DNA from: Heterocephalus glaber
Taxonomy: Eukaryota; Chordata; Mammalia; Rodentia; Bathyergidae
Reading direction: 5' to 3'
Assembly (NCBI RefSeq): GCF_000247695.1
Contig: NW_004624779.1
Location: 2,343,388 to 2,407,387, forward strand
Length of the DNA: 64,000 bases
Position 1 is the stretch's first letter, and the number at the start of each line of letters is the position of its first letter. Shown piece by piece: positions 1 through 10,460 of this stretch. The position numbers were made by a program, and so were the translations under genes. A model generated the notes under the pieces. That model saw only the letters and a program-made list of their open reading frames with translations, did not search any database and was not told where the DNA came from.

Positions 1-290
1 GCTTTAATTGTTTGATATAATTTTTCAGTTAAAATGTATATGAGCCTGCTGTTGTCATATAGGTAGATTTTCAAGCTAGGAATATACTTTCTTTAATAGG
101 TGCTATTCAAATTTTTTATTTCCTCCAGAGTTAGTTTCATTGATTTGTCTTCCAAGGTACCTCTTAGAAGTTGTCAAATTAATTTCAAAAAAAGATTTTT
201 GTAATATACTTTCTATATCCTTTTACATTCTGTCAAATCTGTGGTAATGTCTCCTAGATCTTGATATTGTAATTTTAAAAATGTATGATT
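1..290 (-). mobile_element. L1 ORF2 fragment (decayed)
   Basis: On the plus strand this T-rich stretch reads like the antisense of the reverse-transcriptase part of L1 ORF2. The best matching block runs from about 90 to 260: a taataggtgctatt-like motif, then a tttatttcctccagagttag-like block, then a ctgtggtaatgtctcct-like block, in the same order as in mammalian L1 antisense. No frame stays open, so it is a dead fragment cut by the window edge. Recognition is from memory of L1 consensus; the subfamily cannot be named. Confidence 0.55.
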
Positions 291-830
291 GATATTTTGT
301 AACCTGAAGAAAAGGTCTAAAGGAGCAGGGGAAGTGGGAGTAGTAGGTGAAAGGAAAAATGGGAAAAGAAAAAATATGAGAAAAGGAAAAAAAAATGGAA
401 ACAATGTCTTCATAAATAAGGAAGGGTAGAGGGGGTGAAGGGAGGGCAGGGGAAGGGGAAAAAAATAAGACCCAAGACACTCATGTAATGGTACAAGATC
501 CCAATGATGGAGGTAACTGTATTTTATACCGAAAATGTACCAATAAACTTAATGGGAAAAAAATACCTGGTTTTAGAAGCCCTTTTCTTGCTGATAAATA
601 CTCCCAGAACAATTCATTTGTATTTGCCACATGATGGATTATTGGTGGCTGGATTGAATATGTATTATTGTACGGATTACAATACATTTTAAAGTCTTTA
701 TGAAAGGTTTTACTTTATCTATCCCTAGGGGCATAGTAATGGTGACAGACCAAAGCATTATTTAAATTACATTTGTTAAGTTGGATTATTTGTTTTAGGA
801 TCATTCCCCATCTCAGACACCAGGGAAGTA
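291..830. other. No gene; purine-rich patch
   Basis: AT-rich DNA with a strongly purine-biased patch at about 317-470, including runs of A and of G. The two overlapping minus-strand frames here translate to Phe/Ser/Pro-rich peptides and simply reflect that bias. No repeat family recognised. Confidence 0.5.
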
Positions 831-1000
831 ACTCCGTCAAATAACTATTCATTCATGTACTTTTGGTTCCTTCTATAAGGTACTGAAGATGTACTGTGCT
901 GAGCAATGTGCTGTATCCTGAGATAAGAAAGAAATAATCCTTGCTGTGTTAGAGAACTCTGAAGTCGGGGAGGTTGTGGCTGAGAGCGCTGGGAAGTTCC
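831..1000 (-). mobile_element. L2-like LINE 3' fragment
   Basis: The order of motifs (attcattca, a degenerate 'tgtgctgagcaatgtgctgtatcctgagata' block, then 'aataatccttgctgtgttagagaactctgaag') follows the antisense of the L2 3' end, whose consensus carries a 'gcactgtgctaggtgctgggatac...tccctgccct' series. Highly diverged, so the family call is tentative. Confidence 0.35.
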
Positions 1001-1539
1001 CAGATATTCAGGATAATGAACGTTTCCTTAAAAAGAGAATTCAGTTTTTATTCAAGACAATGATGTTCTCAGGTAAGATGTTCCCCATCTTGTGTTTCCC
1101 ATTCTCATTTCTAGCTAGGAATGGCCAATTTGATACGAGTAAAACTTATAAGATCAAGCTTCCAGAAAATGATTTTAAACGGCTGACTCAAGAGGTATGG
1201 AACATTGTTTTGCTCTTCCCCGTCCTCTTTCCTGGAGTGTAGGACATTAAGATCAGCTTCAGTATCTTACTTGTAACCATTAAGATGACACTGTACGGAC
1301 AAATGAACAAAATGTAAGAAAGCCATCTAATGATCTGTGGATACTTGATTACAGAACTGTATAGACTACATATGGACATCTTTTGTGTGAAAAAATGAAT
1401 CTGTAATTTGTCTAAGATGTTATACCATGTCTTGTTAATTCCAACTTTAGGAGTATAAAGTATATTAATTCCATTTACACTATTACCATAAAAGATGCCA
1501 TATATGTTATTTTTAGTTTAAATTTTATTGTGTCTTCTC
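1001..1539. other. No gene recognised
   Basis: Unique AT-rich sequence. It carries a perfect splice-donor-like CAGGTAAGA at about 1069-1077 at the end of a short open stretch (GTG at 946, open to 1242), but the peptide is unfamiliar and the upstream part is probably L2-derived. Confidence 0.4.
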
Positions 1540-1690
1540 TGTGTGTACCTTGTCTCTCTAGAAAATAAGCTTCATAAAAAAGAAAAAGCTAGATTTTGTT
1601 TATGAACATTATCTCCTGTGCCCAAAATTATGCCAGGCACAAAACCAACATTCAGTAAATATTTGTCAAATGATTTAATGGATGATGGGT
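1540..1690 (+). mobile_element. L2/MIR-type 3' terminal fragment
   Basis: Contains 'atgccaggcacaaaacc' followed by 'cattcagtaaatatttgtca' and a gat(g)-rich end. This mirrors the sense-strand L2 3' terminus, which ends in a 'tgcctggcacatagtaggc..tcaataaatatttgttgaatg' series. Old and diverged. Confidence 0.5.
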
Positions 1691-2326
1691 AAATGGATGG
1701 GTAAACATATGGAGCTTTTCAGATGACATAGTAGTTTGTTTTACCTGGCAGAGAATTAAATGAGCAGAGCATGTTCTCCCTGGGCTTAGGCAGAAAAATT
1801 TTGATACGATATGCTTTCTCATTTCTAACTAAATGTTTTCCTTTTTACAAACTAAAAGTGATACTTCATTGCATTATTTCATAAATCAAGTAAAAACTTA
1901 ATTGAAGATAACCGCAGCTTTGACATAGTTGTTCTCCATGAGAGTCATTTAACAGTTGGATTTGATAATATAACAGCTAAATGGCATTGTAGGAAAAGCA
2001 GGCCTAAATATCTTTCATGCAACTACAGGTAAAACTATAAAGGTATGCTTGTAACAAAAACCATCACTGTAAATTCTTTAATGTGTTTTTAGGCATAGTT
2101 TTCATCTGCCATTATTCTTTACTGAGGAACAGATTTTGTCTTCTGGCCATGAGTTGTTAATATGTTGCTGCTCATCTCTGAAACTTCATTTGTTTCATCA
2201 TATATTAGATCCTCTGAAATGCTACTGGTTAGACCTTCACAGGCTGGTGTCTCTTAAACTTTGCTACTTGTAGAAATTTATGCAGTTTCCATACATTTAC
2301 TTGAGTCTTTCATATGAAACTTAAAC
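1691..2326. other. No gene recognised
   Basis: AT-rich unique DNA without a repeat I can name. The part around 1860-2030 has a mixed, non-simple composition and could be conserved noncoding DNA, but nothing in one sequence can show that. Confidence 0.35.
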
Positions 2327-2696
2327 TGTGTTAGCTGTTTTTTGCTGTGACAAAATACCTGAATTGAACACCTTTAAAGAAGAAAAGATTTATTTTGACT
2401 CATGGTTTATGAAGTTTCACCCATAGTTGCTTGGACCAATTGCTTTGGGCCTGTGGTGAGACAGGCCAACATGGGGGATGTGTGTGGTGGAGCAGAGCTG
2501 CTCACTGCATGGTGGTCAGGAAGCAGAGCATGGGAGAAGAGGGGGCTTGGTGCCCAAAATACCCTTCAACAGCACACTCCAGAAATCTACCTTCCTCCCA
2601 CTAAAACTCATTTCATAGTTTCCAACACCTTCCATCAGCTGGGATCAGGCCTTCAACACATTCCTTTGGGGGACATATAAGATCCAAACCATAACA
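2327..2696 (-). mobile_element. Solo LTR, ERVL-MaLR type
   Basis: A 370-base solo long terminal repeat in minus orientation. Read on the minus strand it begins TGTTATGGTTTGGATCTTAT and ends with a 'ggtattttgtcacagcaa...gctaacaca' block, the typical start and end of MaLR-class LTRs, with an AATAAA signal about 50 bases before the end. The termini are TG...CA. A five-base direct repeat TAAAC lies immediately outside both ends (2322-2326 and 2697-2701), the duplication length expected for the ERVL/MaLR class. It holds no retroviral gene and is the product of recombination between two LTRs. The 92-codon frame inside it is incidental. Confidence 0.8.
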
Positions 2697-2701
2697 TAAA
2701 C

Positions 2702-3793
2702 CTCACTACTGCCACTTGTGATCGACATGGTTGTTGGTGGAATAGTTCTACCCTGATTGTTTCATCCAACCCAATGGCTTCATATTTTCCACAGTTCTAC
2801 TCTCACAATACAGAGAAAACTCACATAATGACGACTTTGTGAAACCTGTAAAAGTATAAACATAATATGATAAGTTCATGAAGGATGGGGACACAAAAGA
2901 GTATCAAAGAATCATTTGGCTAGACAGTCACCCCAACTTAAGGTTTCTCCTAGAAGCTGCTATTCATGTTGGCCCATACCTTAAGAGAAGGAAATCACTT
3001 ATAGAAAAATTATGAGAAAGTGATTAAACTTTCTGGAAAAAAATGATTTATCTCTTTTTGGTCATTTGACTCCTTTAATTTTTGTTTAATTTCTATTTAC
3101 ATTTTATTTCTATATAAACTTTTATCCTTTTCCAGAAATAGTGTAACAATGGGTAAATAAGTCATTATTAATAAGACATGGATGATATTTCAAAATCTAG
3201 TTTTCCTAGCAGGTGAATACAGATAATTTTTATGATATGTACATGAGAGGAAATTTCATGTCTCTTATGTTGCTTTATTGTGATAATTCAGAACTTTATA
3301 TCATGGAATTATGAGGCCTTGCTTAACACTCCAAGATGTTTTGAAATTTCATTTCTTTATATGAAATTCACGTAATATGTTTCTATTTTTAAGAGTTACT
3401 TACTTTTTTACCAAATATTCTGACAAGGATACAGGATGCTTTGTTAAAATATAGAAGTTTCATAGTTGAAAATAATTCAAATGAATTGAGCCTACTACTT
3501 GAAGCATAATGTATAATAATTTTAAAAATATGTATTATAGCAATGGTTCCCAATTAGAAGCATTTTTTTTCCAAAAGAGGCAAAGTCTGGACATAGCTCT
3601 AATTGTATTACTGCAACTGTATGTATGTGTGCTACTGTCTTGGATTGTATAGGAACCATTTATACTGTAAAACATTATAGAACACACAGAAGTATCTAGG
3701 CTCCAAAAGCCAGTAATGCCTTGGTTGAGGCTTTTTGAATTATTGCATACTAAGTAAAACTTGATTAAGAGTTACAATGAAATGTTTTCCATA
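2702..3793. other. No gene recognised
   Basis: AT-rich unique DNA, no open frame of note and no recognised repeat. Confidence 0.4.
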
Positions 3794-3866
3794 GTACCGG
3801 AAATGGAATCCAGGGCCTTGAACATCTTAGGCAACTACTTTACCACTGAACTACATCTTCAACCCT
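3794..3866 (-). mobile_element. ID-type tRNA-derived SINE (old copy)
   Basis: Minus-strand reading gives 'agggttgaagatgtagttcagtgg...ggccctggattccatttccggtac', a diverged tRNA-like body with recognisable A-box (tagttcagtgg) and B-box (ggattccat) positions. It is full length through the region that is deleted in the composite B1-ID copies. No clear duplication flanks it, so it is an older copy. Confidence 0.7.
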
Positions 3867-5503
3867 ATAATTAAATATTTTAATAAACACATAAAATATT
3901 TAAAAATTGACTTTATTCTGTGTGGCATGAGTGATTTTATTGGGGTAGAAGATGTAAAGTTTCACATTTTCTATCAGTGCAAATTTACCGAATTCACACA
4001 CCAAAATACAGATAATGATGAATCACTTCAATGGAATACACGGTAATAGTTTTCATATTTCTGATATAGAAACTTGGTTGCTATAAAATAAAGAGGAAAA
4101 TTCTGCCCTACTTAATGTAGAGGGACCATAGTCACTCTCCCCTAAGTTATCAAAATAATAGGACATTGGATCTTTCTCTTTGTGGCCCAGGGTTTGTTTA
4201 GAATGTATCATTCTAATTAAACATGTCACGGCCTAATATTATGGAGAAAAATCTCACTGATTCAGAAAGCAGAGGCTCTAAATTAACATATTTTGAGGGA
4301 GGATATTTAAATTATGAAAAATAGCTTCAGAATAACTCTGACAAAGTAAAACAGAATGAAGTACATGTTATTCTTAGCAGACTACATTAAACATGAGGCG
4401 AAAAATGGGAAATATGATTGATGAACTATTTTCTTTTTTTTCCTCCATTAAGTTTATTGGTATTTTATTGGTGATCTCGAATAATTTTTCTAAGTTTGGA
4501 TATTATCAAGTTTAAGATGTTTTATTTTGAATAATTGATATCAAACTATCATAGCCTCTATCTTTATTAAAATAATAAGTCAGAAATTGCCAGAGTACTA
4601 ATAAATTGCAACTAGGTCATATTAAATGTAGCAAATAGCTTTATTTCCAAAAATTTGTAATGTTTAATTGGCCCATATTATCCACATTTTCAAAAAACTA
4701 AATCAAGGAATATTATGTCTGCAATATTATATTGTTACTGTATTATCTGTTATATTTATAACTTCATCATATTTATATAGCCATATTCATAGTATTACAA
4801 AGTTCAACATTTCAGAAGGAATAATTTTTATCAGTTAATATTCATGAAGAAGTGAACATGAACTTTCAAGAAAGTTTACCTTTTCTCTAAAATGATTCAT
4901 TTGAAATATGATGTTTCCCAAATAATAAAATTTTCTGGTACTGGCATGAAAGGTTATTAAAAAAAATCATTTATAATTAATTAAATTGGTATGCTTATTT
5001 CAAAGGAAGAAATGCAGTTAATTCTACAGCATGATAGGATATTTTATTCATCTATCTACACTGTTGCACTATATTAGTGGAGTAAGCTGTATTTTAATGA
5101 CATTTGTCTAAGAAATATAATTGAAAAATGTAAATTCCTATTGAGAACCAACACTGTAACCATATGTAGTCAACAGAAAATGATCTAGAAGTTTAGCAAA
5201 ACTAAGTTTGAAATAACATCTAATTGTAAAGAAGTACTACTTCCTCTTGGCATGTTAATCTGCTTACTAGGTCAGTTTTACTTCTTCAAATTCATTGTGA
5301 AACAGGGCCACACTTTATTCAAAAGTTCTTTAAGTTTAAGTGTGTAAATGCAACGATCAGAAATGCTGTGCTTGAAATGATGTCCCAAGATTTACCAGAC
5401 AGTCTGCCCCAACCCTTCTCCCTTTCACCAATCAGAGCCAGTGCACAGGTGCCCAAAGGAGAGTTTGAAAATCAGTTTCAGAGAACTGAATTGTTCTCAC
5501 GAA
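3867..5503. other. No gene recognised
   Basis: About 1.6 kb of very AT-rich sequence with many short poly-A and poly-T runs. No frame or repeat could be supported. Confidence 0.4.
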
Positions 5504-5581
5504 AGTTTCTAGGACAATGAGTTCAAGGCCAGTCTCGACTACATAGAAAAACCCTGTCTCATAAAAACAGTTTCTAGGACA
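5504..5581 (+). mobile_element. 5'-truncated B1 SINE with perfect TSD
   Basis: A 52-base B1 3' fragment (5517-5568) with the landmark 'gagttcaaggccagtctcg' and 'accctgtctca'. It is bounded by the 13-base direct repeat AGTTTCTAGGACA at 5504-5516 and 5569-5581. The perfect duplication shows that this stub is the complete inserted unit: the copy was truncated during insertion, not eroded later. The tail is short (ataaaaac). Confidence 0.85.
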
Positions 5582-6823
5582 TTTAAAAGAACACTCCATT
5601 CTACATCCAAAGAGTAGCTACTTCTGGTCTATTTCTTATTTTCCTTTTTTTTTTTTGTAAAATTTAAAACAGATTATAAAATTACATTTAATCATTTGTT
5701 TTAAAAATTCCCGTAGTATTAAAGCAATTAATTAAGGTAAGAATGGCAATATCCAATGCTTGTGGTCACTATATTTCTTCCATCTTTATTTTACACTTTC
5801 AATTCTTCCTGACAGTTTTTCCCATTTATTTTTCAAAGATCCTCTCAAGCCATAAGTGGTTCATTTGAAGAAGATGAAATATCCTCAGAAAAACTTGACT
5901 AAAACACATTTTAACACACAATTCATTTTCAAGTTAAATTTCACTATGATAAGTAGAAGGAATTAATTTTAGCACTGGGTACTGAAGAGTATCTGGCAAG
6001 ATGTTAGTGTGTGGAGCTTCTTGAATCTTCTTCATTCCTCATTACGCACTTGCTTACTTTGGTGATCCTGGAATTCTGCTTGTCACAGATTAGCTCCCGC
6101 CAACTTTAGTAATCTCTAATTGACCGCATATATGGGGCTTTACACATTTATGAAATACAATTTTGACTATAAAAGGAAGTTAAGCACATCATATAAAATG
6201 TACATTGAATTCTCAGTTCAGTTTCTTACCTAATCACAATTGGATAATCATCCAATGATTATGTAATAATGATAAAACATCCCATCCCCATGGATTTTTT
6301 AGGATGCAGAAGTGAGGATCTGAGAGTGTCAAGCCTGGCCAGTATCAAATGAACACTTATACTAGATTAAGATATTTAGAAAATACTTCCTTTTGCTCAA
6401 ATGAATTAGAAAACACATTCCTGAAGAGTATTCATTTTCCTGAATTCTAGACTGACAAATATTAAATTCCAAATATTAAATATTCAATATTTAAACATTC
6501 ATTTCATGAATTCTTAACTCCTAAATATCAATTTCTTAAAGGTAGCCACATCCAATAGTGAATTAAGGCTCTCCTTCTTCTAGTCAGTTGATGCTTTCAG
6601 GATATTTGATGTGTGTTAGACATTATTTTACTTGAGTGTTAGATAGACAGGATGATAGGTAGATGTTAGAAGAAACACTACAGTACTGAACGAAAAATTA
6701 GGATTTAATCTATTCACTTCAATGACAGTGGTCAGAGTAAAAATGTAACCTAGGTCCTTCATACCTAGTATCATCTCCAGGTGATACTGTGATAACCAGA
6801 CAGATTCTGCACATACAGTGGAC
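5582..6823. other. No gene recognised
   Basis: AT-rich unique DNA. Short AT palindromes occur at 6238-6255 and around 6460-6500. No coding signal. Confidence 0.4.
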
Positions 6824-7158
6824 TGATGGCTAATCCTGACTGCCAACTTCAAAGGCTTGAGAAATCTGCAAGGAGGTAGTAAGGTATACTTCTTAGTGTG
6901 CTTGGCTGTGTCATAGAAGCATGATGTTGAAAACTATATTTGGTCCCTAGACCCTTCTTCTCTGGAGCTTTTCCCCTTCTCTCTCCTTCCTGGATATCAT
7001 GAGCTGGGAAAATATTTCGGTCATGTCTGTGCCATAATCTGGAGCCAGCTAACAATGAACTAAAACCTCTAAAACTATAAGCCAACTATAGATCTCTCTT
7101 CTGTTTAAGTTATGATGTCAGGTGTCTTGTCCCAGTGAGGAAAAAGCTGACAAATACA
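6824..7158 (+). mobile_element. 5' LTR of a MaLR-type element
   Basis: About 335 bases beginning 'tgatggctaatcctgactgccaac' and ending '...tcttgtcccagtgaggaaaaagctgacaaataca', with the tcct-rich centre and 'gagcca/aacctctaaaactataagcc' block usual for rodent MaLR LTRs. It pairs with the similar LTR at 7873-8178 in the same orientation, and sequence typical of a MaLR interior lies between. Minus-strand frames through it are incidental. Confidence 0.7.
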
Positions 7159-7872
7159 GAAAACTTGTTTCAGAGAAGTGGAGTTGTTCCTGTGACTATA
7201 ACTGACCATGCAGTACAGAAGACTTTGGAACTGATTGGCCTGAGGAATTTGGAAAAGTCTGGAGAAGCAGGCTAGAGGAAGTATAAAATTCTGTAATCAG
7301 AGCCTGATAGGTGTTATTGATTAGAGTTCCAATGACCAGAATGCTAATAAATGGTAAAGGCCAGGCTCCTGGGATTTCAGATGAGAATGAGAATTTCATC
7401 GGGAATTAGACTAAAGGTACGTGTATTAAATGCTAACAGAAAATTTGTCTGCATTTTGCTTATGTTCTGAAACTTCAAGTGAAACTGATTTTAAAAGAAG
7501 TGAACTGATTAATCTGGTGGAAAAAATTTCAAGGTAGCTCAAGGTTTAGGCTCTGGCATGGGTGCTGCTAACTGCTTTCAGTGAGAATCAGAAGCAATAA
7601 AAGAGAGAGAGAGCAGAAAGATTTGAGAAACTTAAAGCCTAATTTAAAGCCAAAGCTTAATTTTTGGATTGAAAAGACCCAATCCAAAAATTTTTGAGCA
7701 GTGTTAGGACTATTGAGCAGACTTTGGGAGAAAGAATCAATGTGTATTTGGTTATATGCAGGATAGACACATACATCATGTTAGGTAGAGTTATGACCTT
7801 GTTATTGCATTTACTTTGGTATTTAGTGTAGATTGGTGATGTGTTTGTATGTCAAATTGACAATGGGTAGAA
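7159..7872 (+). mobile_element. MaLR internal (non-coding) region
   Basis: Between the two LTRs. It opens with 'agtggagttgttcctgtgactataactgaccatg' and 'agaagactttggaactg', and later carries 'ggcatgggtgctgctaactgc', all landmarks of the non-coding interior of mammalian MaLR (MT/ORR1-like) elements. It is only about 700 bases long and has no gag, pol or env frame, as is normal for this non-autonomous class, which is thought to move with ERVL-encoded enzymes. Shorter than most internal regions, so an internal deletion is likely. A perfect 12-base stem lies at 7659-7692. Confidence 0.65.
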
Positions 7873-8178
7873 TGTGACTTCTAATCTTAATTGTCAACTT
7901 GATTGACTCAAGAACTGCCTAAGGGATTAAAAGCACACTTCTCAGTGTGTCTATGTGAATTTTGAGACATGACCTTGAGAACTACTATATCGGGTCCCTG
8001 GTCCCTTCATCTCTGCCACTTCTCCCCTCTCTCTGCTTCCTGGATTCCATGGGTTGAGCAGCTGTTTTTGGCCATGCCTTCTGCCACTAATACTCTGAAA
8101 GCATGAGCTAAAAATAAACCTTTTCTCCTTTAAGTAGTGAAAATTATTTTGTTCTGGTGAAAAGAAAGCTAATATAAA
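7873..8178 (+). mobile_element. 3' LTR of the MaLR-type element
   Basis: Begins 'tgtgacttctaatcttaattgtcaacttgattgac', has 'cttctcagtgtgtctatg', 'ctctctgcttcctggattcc' and 'gagctaaaaataaacc' (polyadenylation signal), and ends near 'aagctaatata'. It aligns in order with the LTR at 6824-7158 but is clearly diverged from it, so the insertion is old. A duplication at the outer ends could not be seen. Confidence 0.65.
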
Positions 8179-8209
8179 TAAGTTTGTAAAACAAAAGACA
8201 GCCACTTTC

Positions 8210-8480
8210 TTGGGTTGAATTTTGTACCCCAAAATATATGTTGAATTCTTACTCCCAGTACTTTCTAGGGTAATTTACCTTGAAACAGGGTCACTGCAGA
8301 AGTAATTAGTTTATATGAAGTCATAACAAAGAAAGATGTGTTCTTACTCTAAAATGACTAAAATTCTTATAAGAGCAAAAGAGAGAAAGAGAATGCCATG
8401 TAATAACAGTCAGAGAGAAAACTTCACCTTAGCTGTCTAGATTCCTGTATGCTTTTACTTTTTAAGCTGCTCAATTTTTT
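8210..8480 (+). mobile_element. MLT1-type MaLR LTR, partial
   Basis: Matches the MLT1 LTR order: 'gttgaattttgtaccccaaaatatatgttgaattc', 'actcccagtac', 'gaaacagggtcactgcagaagtaatta', 'gaagtcata', and 'attcttataagagcaaaagagag'. The 3' half fades out after about 8440. It lies directly beside the MaLR element just upstream but is an older family. Confidence 0.6.
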
Positions 8481-9869
8481 TTATTACAACCCTAGGAAAT
8501 TAATGGAGATGCCAAATTATAAACTTCAGCACCTTTATAGAGACAGGAATATAGACTTTCTTACCTTTAGAAGTAGGCAATTTTTTCATCTTTGGAAAGA
8601 GAAGTTCTCTAGATCAAAAATGTAAACTCTGTGGGGATATAAGAGACCTTTTATTATCCTTTGTGTAGAGGAAATGGCCACACCCATTAGGCATTAGTGT
8701 AGACTCTGGACCTGCTCTGTGTCTCTGAGCTTTTATTGTATTACTTTCCTTATTTTACTTTATTTTACTAATTTACTTGTATTTTTTCAATGATTCTATA
8801 CTTAAGACTGCCATAATTAACATTTAGAACGTAAGAATATTACTAGTTTACTACATAAAAACAGAAGTAAATATAAAATAACTCTAAAATCTGAAAAATT
8901 ATAGAAAGTATAGAATATTTACTATTTTATGATGTTTCCTTTAGATGACTCTTCTGTTCTAAGAAGTTAGTATACATATATTGTACAATAACTGAGATGA
9001 GAAATGATGTTTTCAAATAAAAGAGAAAATAATTGAATTATTTTTACCAAATTAGACTGTTCTATGCTTATACATGCTAATGCTATTAAACTGGTCCTAT
9101 TTTAGGATTTAATATAATATTGTTTCTACATAATAACATGAATTTTTGGTACAGGACTTTTTATTGTTCTATACCTATAGAACTTTTTATTCATGCTTTT
9201 AGTTATTGCTCTTGTTTGCCCTGAATATATTTAGCTATGAGTTTATAGAATCAGAAAACAGAAAAACAAAACTTCATATTTCAAATACTTTCATATTCTC
9301 TTCGAGAGCAAAATAAAGGCAAACCTTGAAAAAGAACATATTAACCTGGGAAAGGTCATATTTGATTAGTGTAAAGATTGAATTGTGGAGTAAGTATGAA
9401 TGCTTGCAGTTTGCCCGCAGTAAATCAAACTAGACTAACAAAAAGTTTGGTAAGCAAAGCTGGGAGGAAATACTAACTTAATGAGAAAATAAGAAAGATT
9501 TATAATAAGCATATCACAGTTTATATGTAAATAGAATCATAAAGTGCTTAAATCCATTTGTTCTCTTGAGGAGGTGTAAGTATATACAGTATTATTATTT
9601 ACACTCTGTATTTTCAGCAGATTTTATTTTTAACTTCAAGTACTGAGAATTTAATCATAATGTTCAGTTCATGTCAATTGTATCCATTATGGCAATCAAT
9701 GCTCTTGTACCCTAACCCTACTTTTATTCCACTTCACAGGAATGTAAGCTGTTTAATAAAATTTACATGTTTATATGTATATTTTGTCTTATGCATAATT
9801 GACATAAATTGATTCAGGCTATAAATCTCACCTGATTTTCTTTCTCTTTTTATTTTTTATTCAATGTTT
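8481..9869. other. No gene recognised
   Basis: AT-rich unique DNA with no supported feature. Confidence 0.4.
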
Positions 9870-10460
9870 TAAAGATATAGTCATATTTTTGCATGCACAT
9901 CTAAGATACTCCCTGTAACCTGTCCATAATAAGAGTCATATTATTTTCTAGTATGCATCCATCTTATTCAGACTCTAGTGGCTGAAACTTAAGTGATCTC
10001 CAGGCCTCTTATATCACAAGTGCTTCTGCAATGAAGAGTCTTGTATTTGATCCTTACATTCACTCTGTCTCTCTACAGTGATGACTAGGAGAGCGATTCC
10101 TAGGATACATGATGTACACATTCCTAATTTCCCTACATTGCTACATTGCTCAGCCGAAAGTGTGCTTTTATGGAAAATCCTATTAGCAGTCCCACATACC
10201 ATATTTTTCCACATTTTTATTATCTCTTGGTATTATCTTATTTTTTATTATTTACCATTTTGATAAGAATCATATGGTAGCTTATGATACTTGCCAGCTT
10301 TGCATTTTTCTGATTTTTAGTTACAGACTCTTCCTACAATGTTTTAGAGTTTTTACATTTCCTTAAGTGAATATTGTTAGATTTTCCATAATTTTTCTTT
10401 GAACTTCTTGCCCTTTTCTTACAGATGTGTAATAATTCTTCATGTCTATTCTAGATATTA
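9870..10460 (-). mobile_element. L1 ORF2 3' fragment (decayed)
   Basis: Plus-strand reading follows antisense L1 near the end of ORF2. A 'gcttctgcaatgaagagtc' block (counterpart of the 'gctgcaataaacat' block) is followed by 'gagcgattcctaggatac', 'cattttgataagaatcatatggta', 'gctttgcatttttctgattttta', and 'tttgaacttcttgcccttttctt'. Several stops in every frame show it is dead. Confidence 0.45.

Noticed and set aside
2402..2680. 92-codon ATG frame with Trp/Gly-rich sequence
   Set aside because: It lies wholly inside the solo LTR 2327-2696, which is non-coding in the MaLR class.
9709..9721. Telomere-like ACCCTAACCCTAC
   Set aside because: Fewer than two and a half units in ordinary DNA; no interstitial telomere array.
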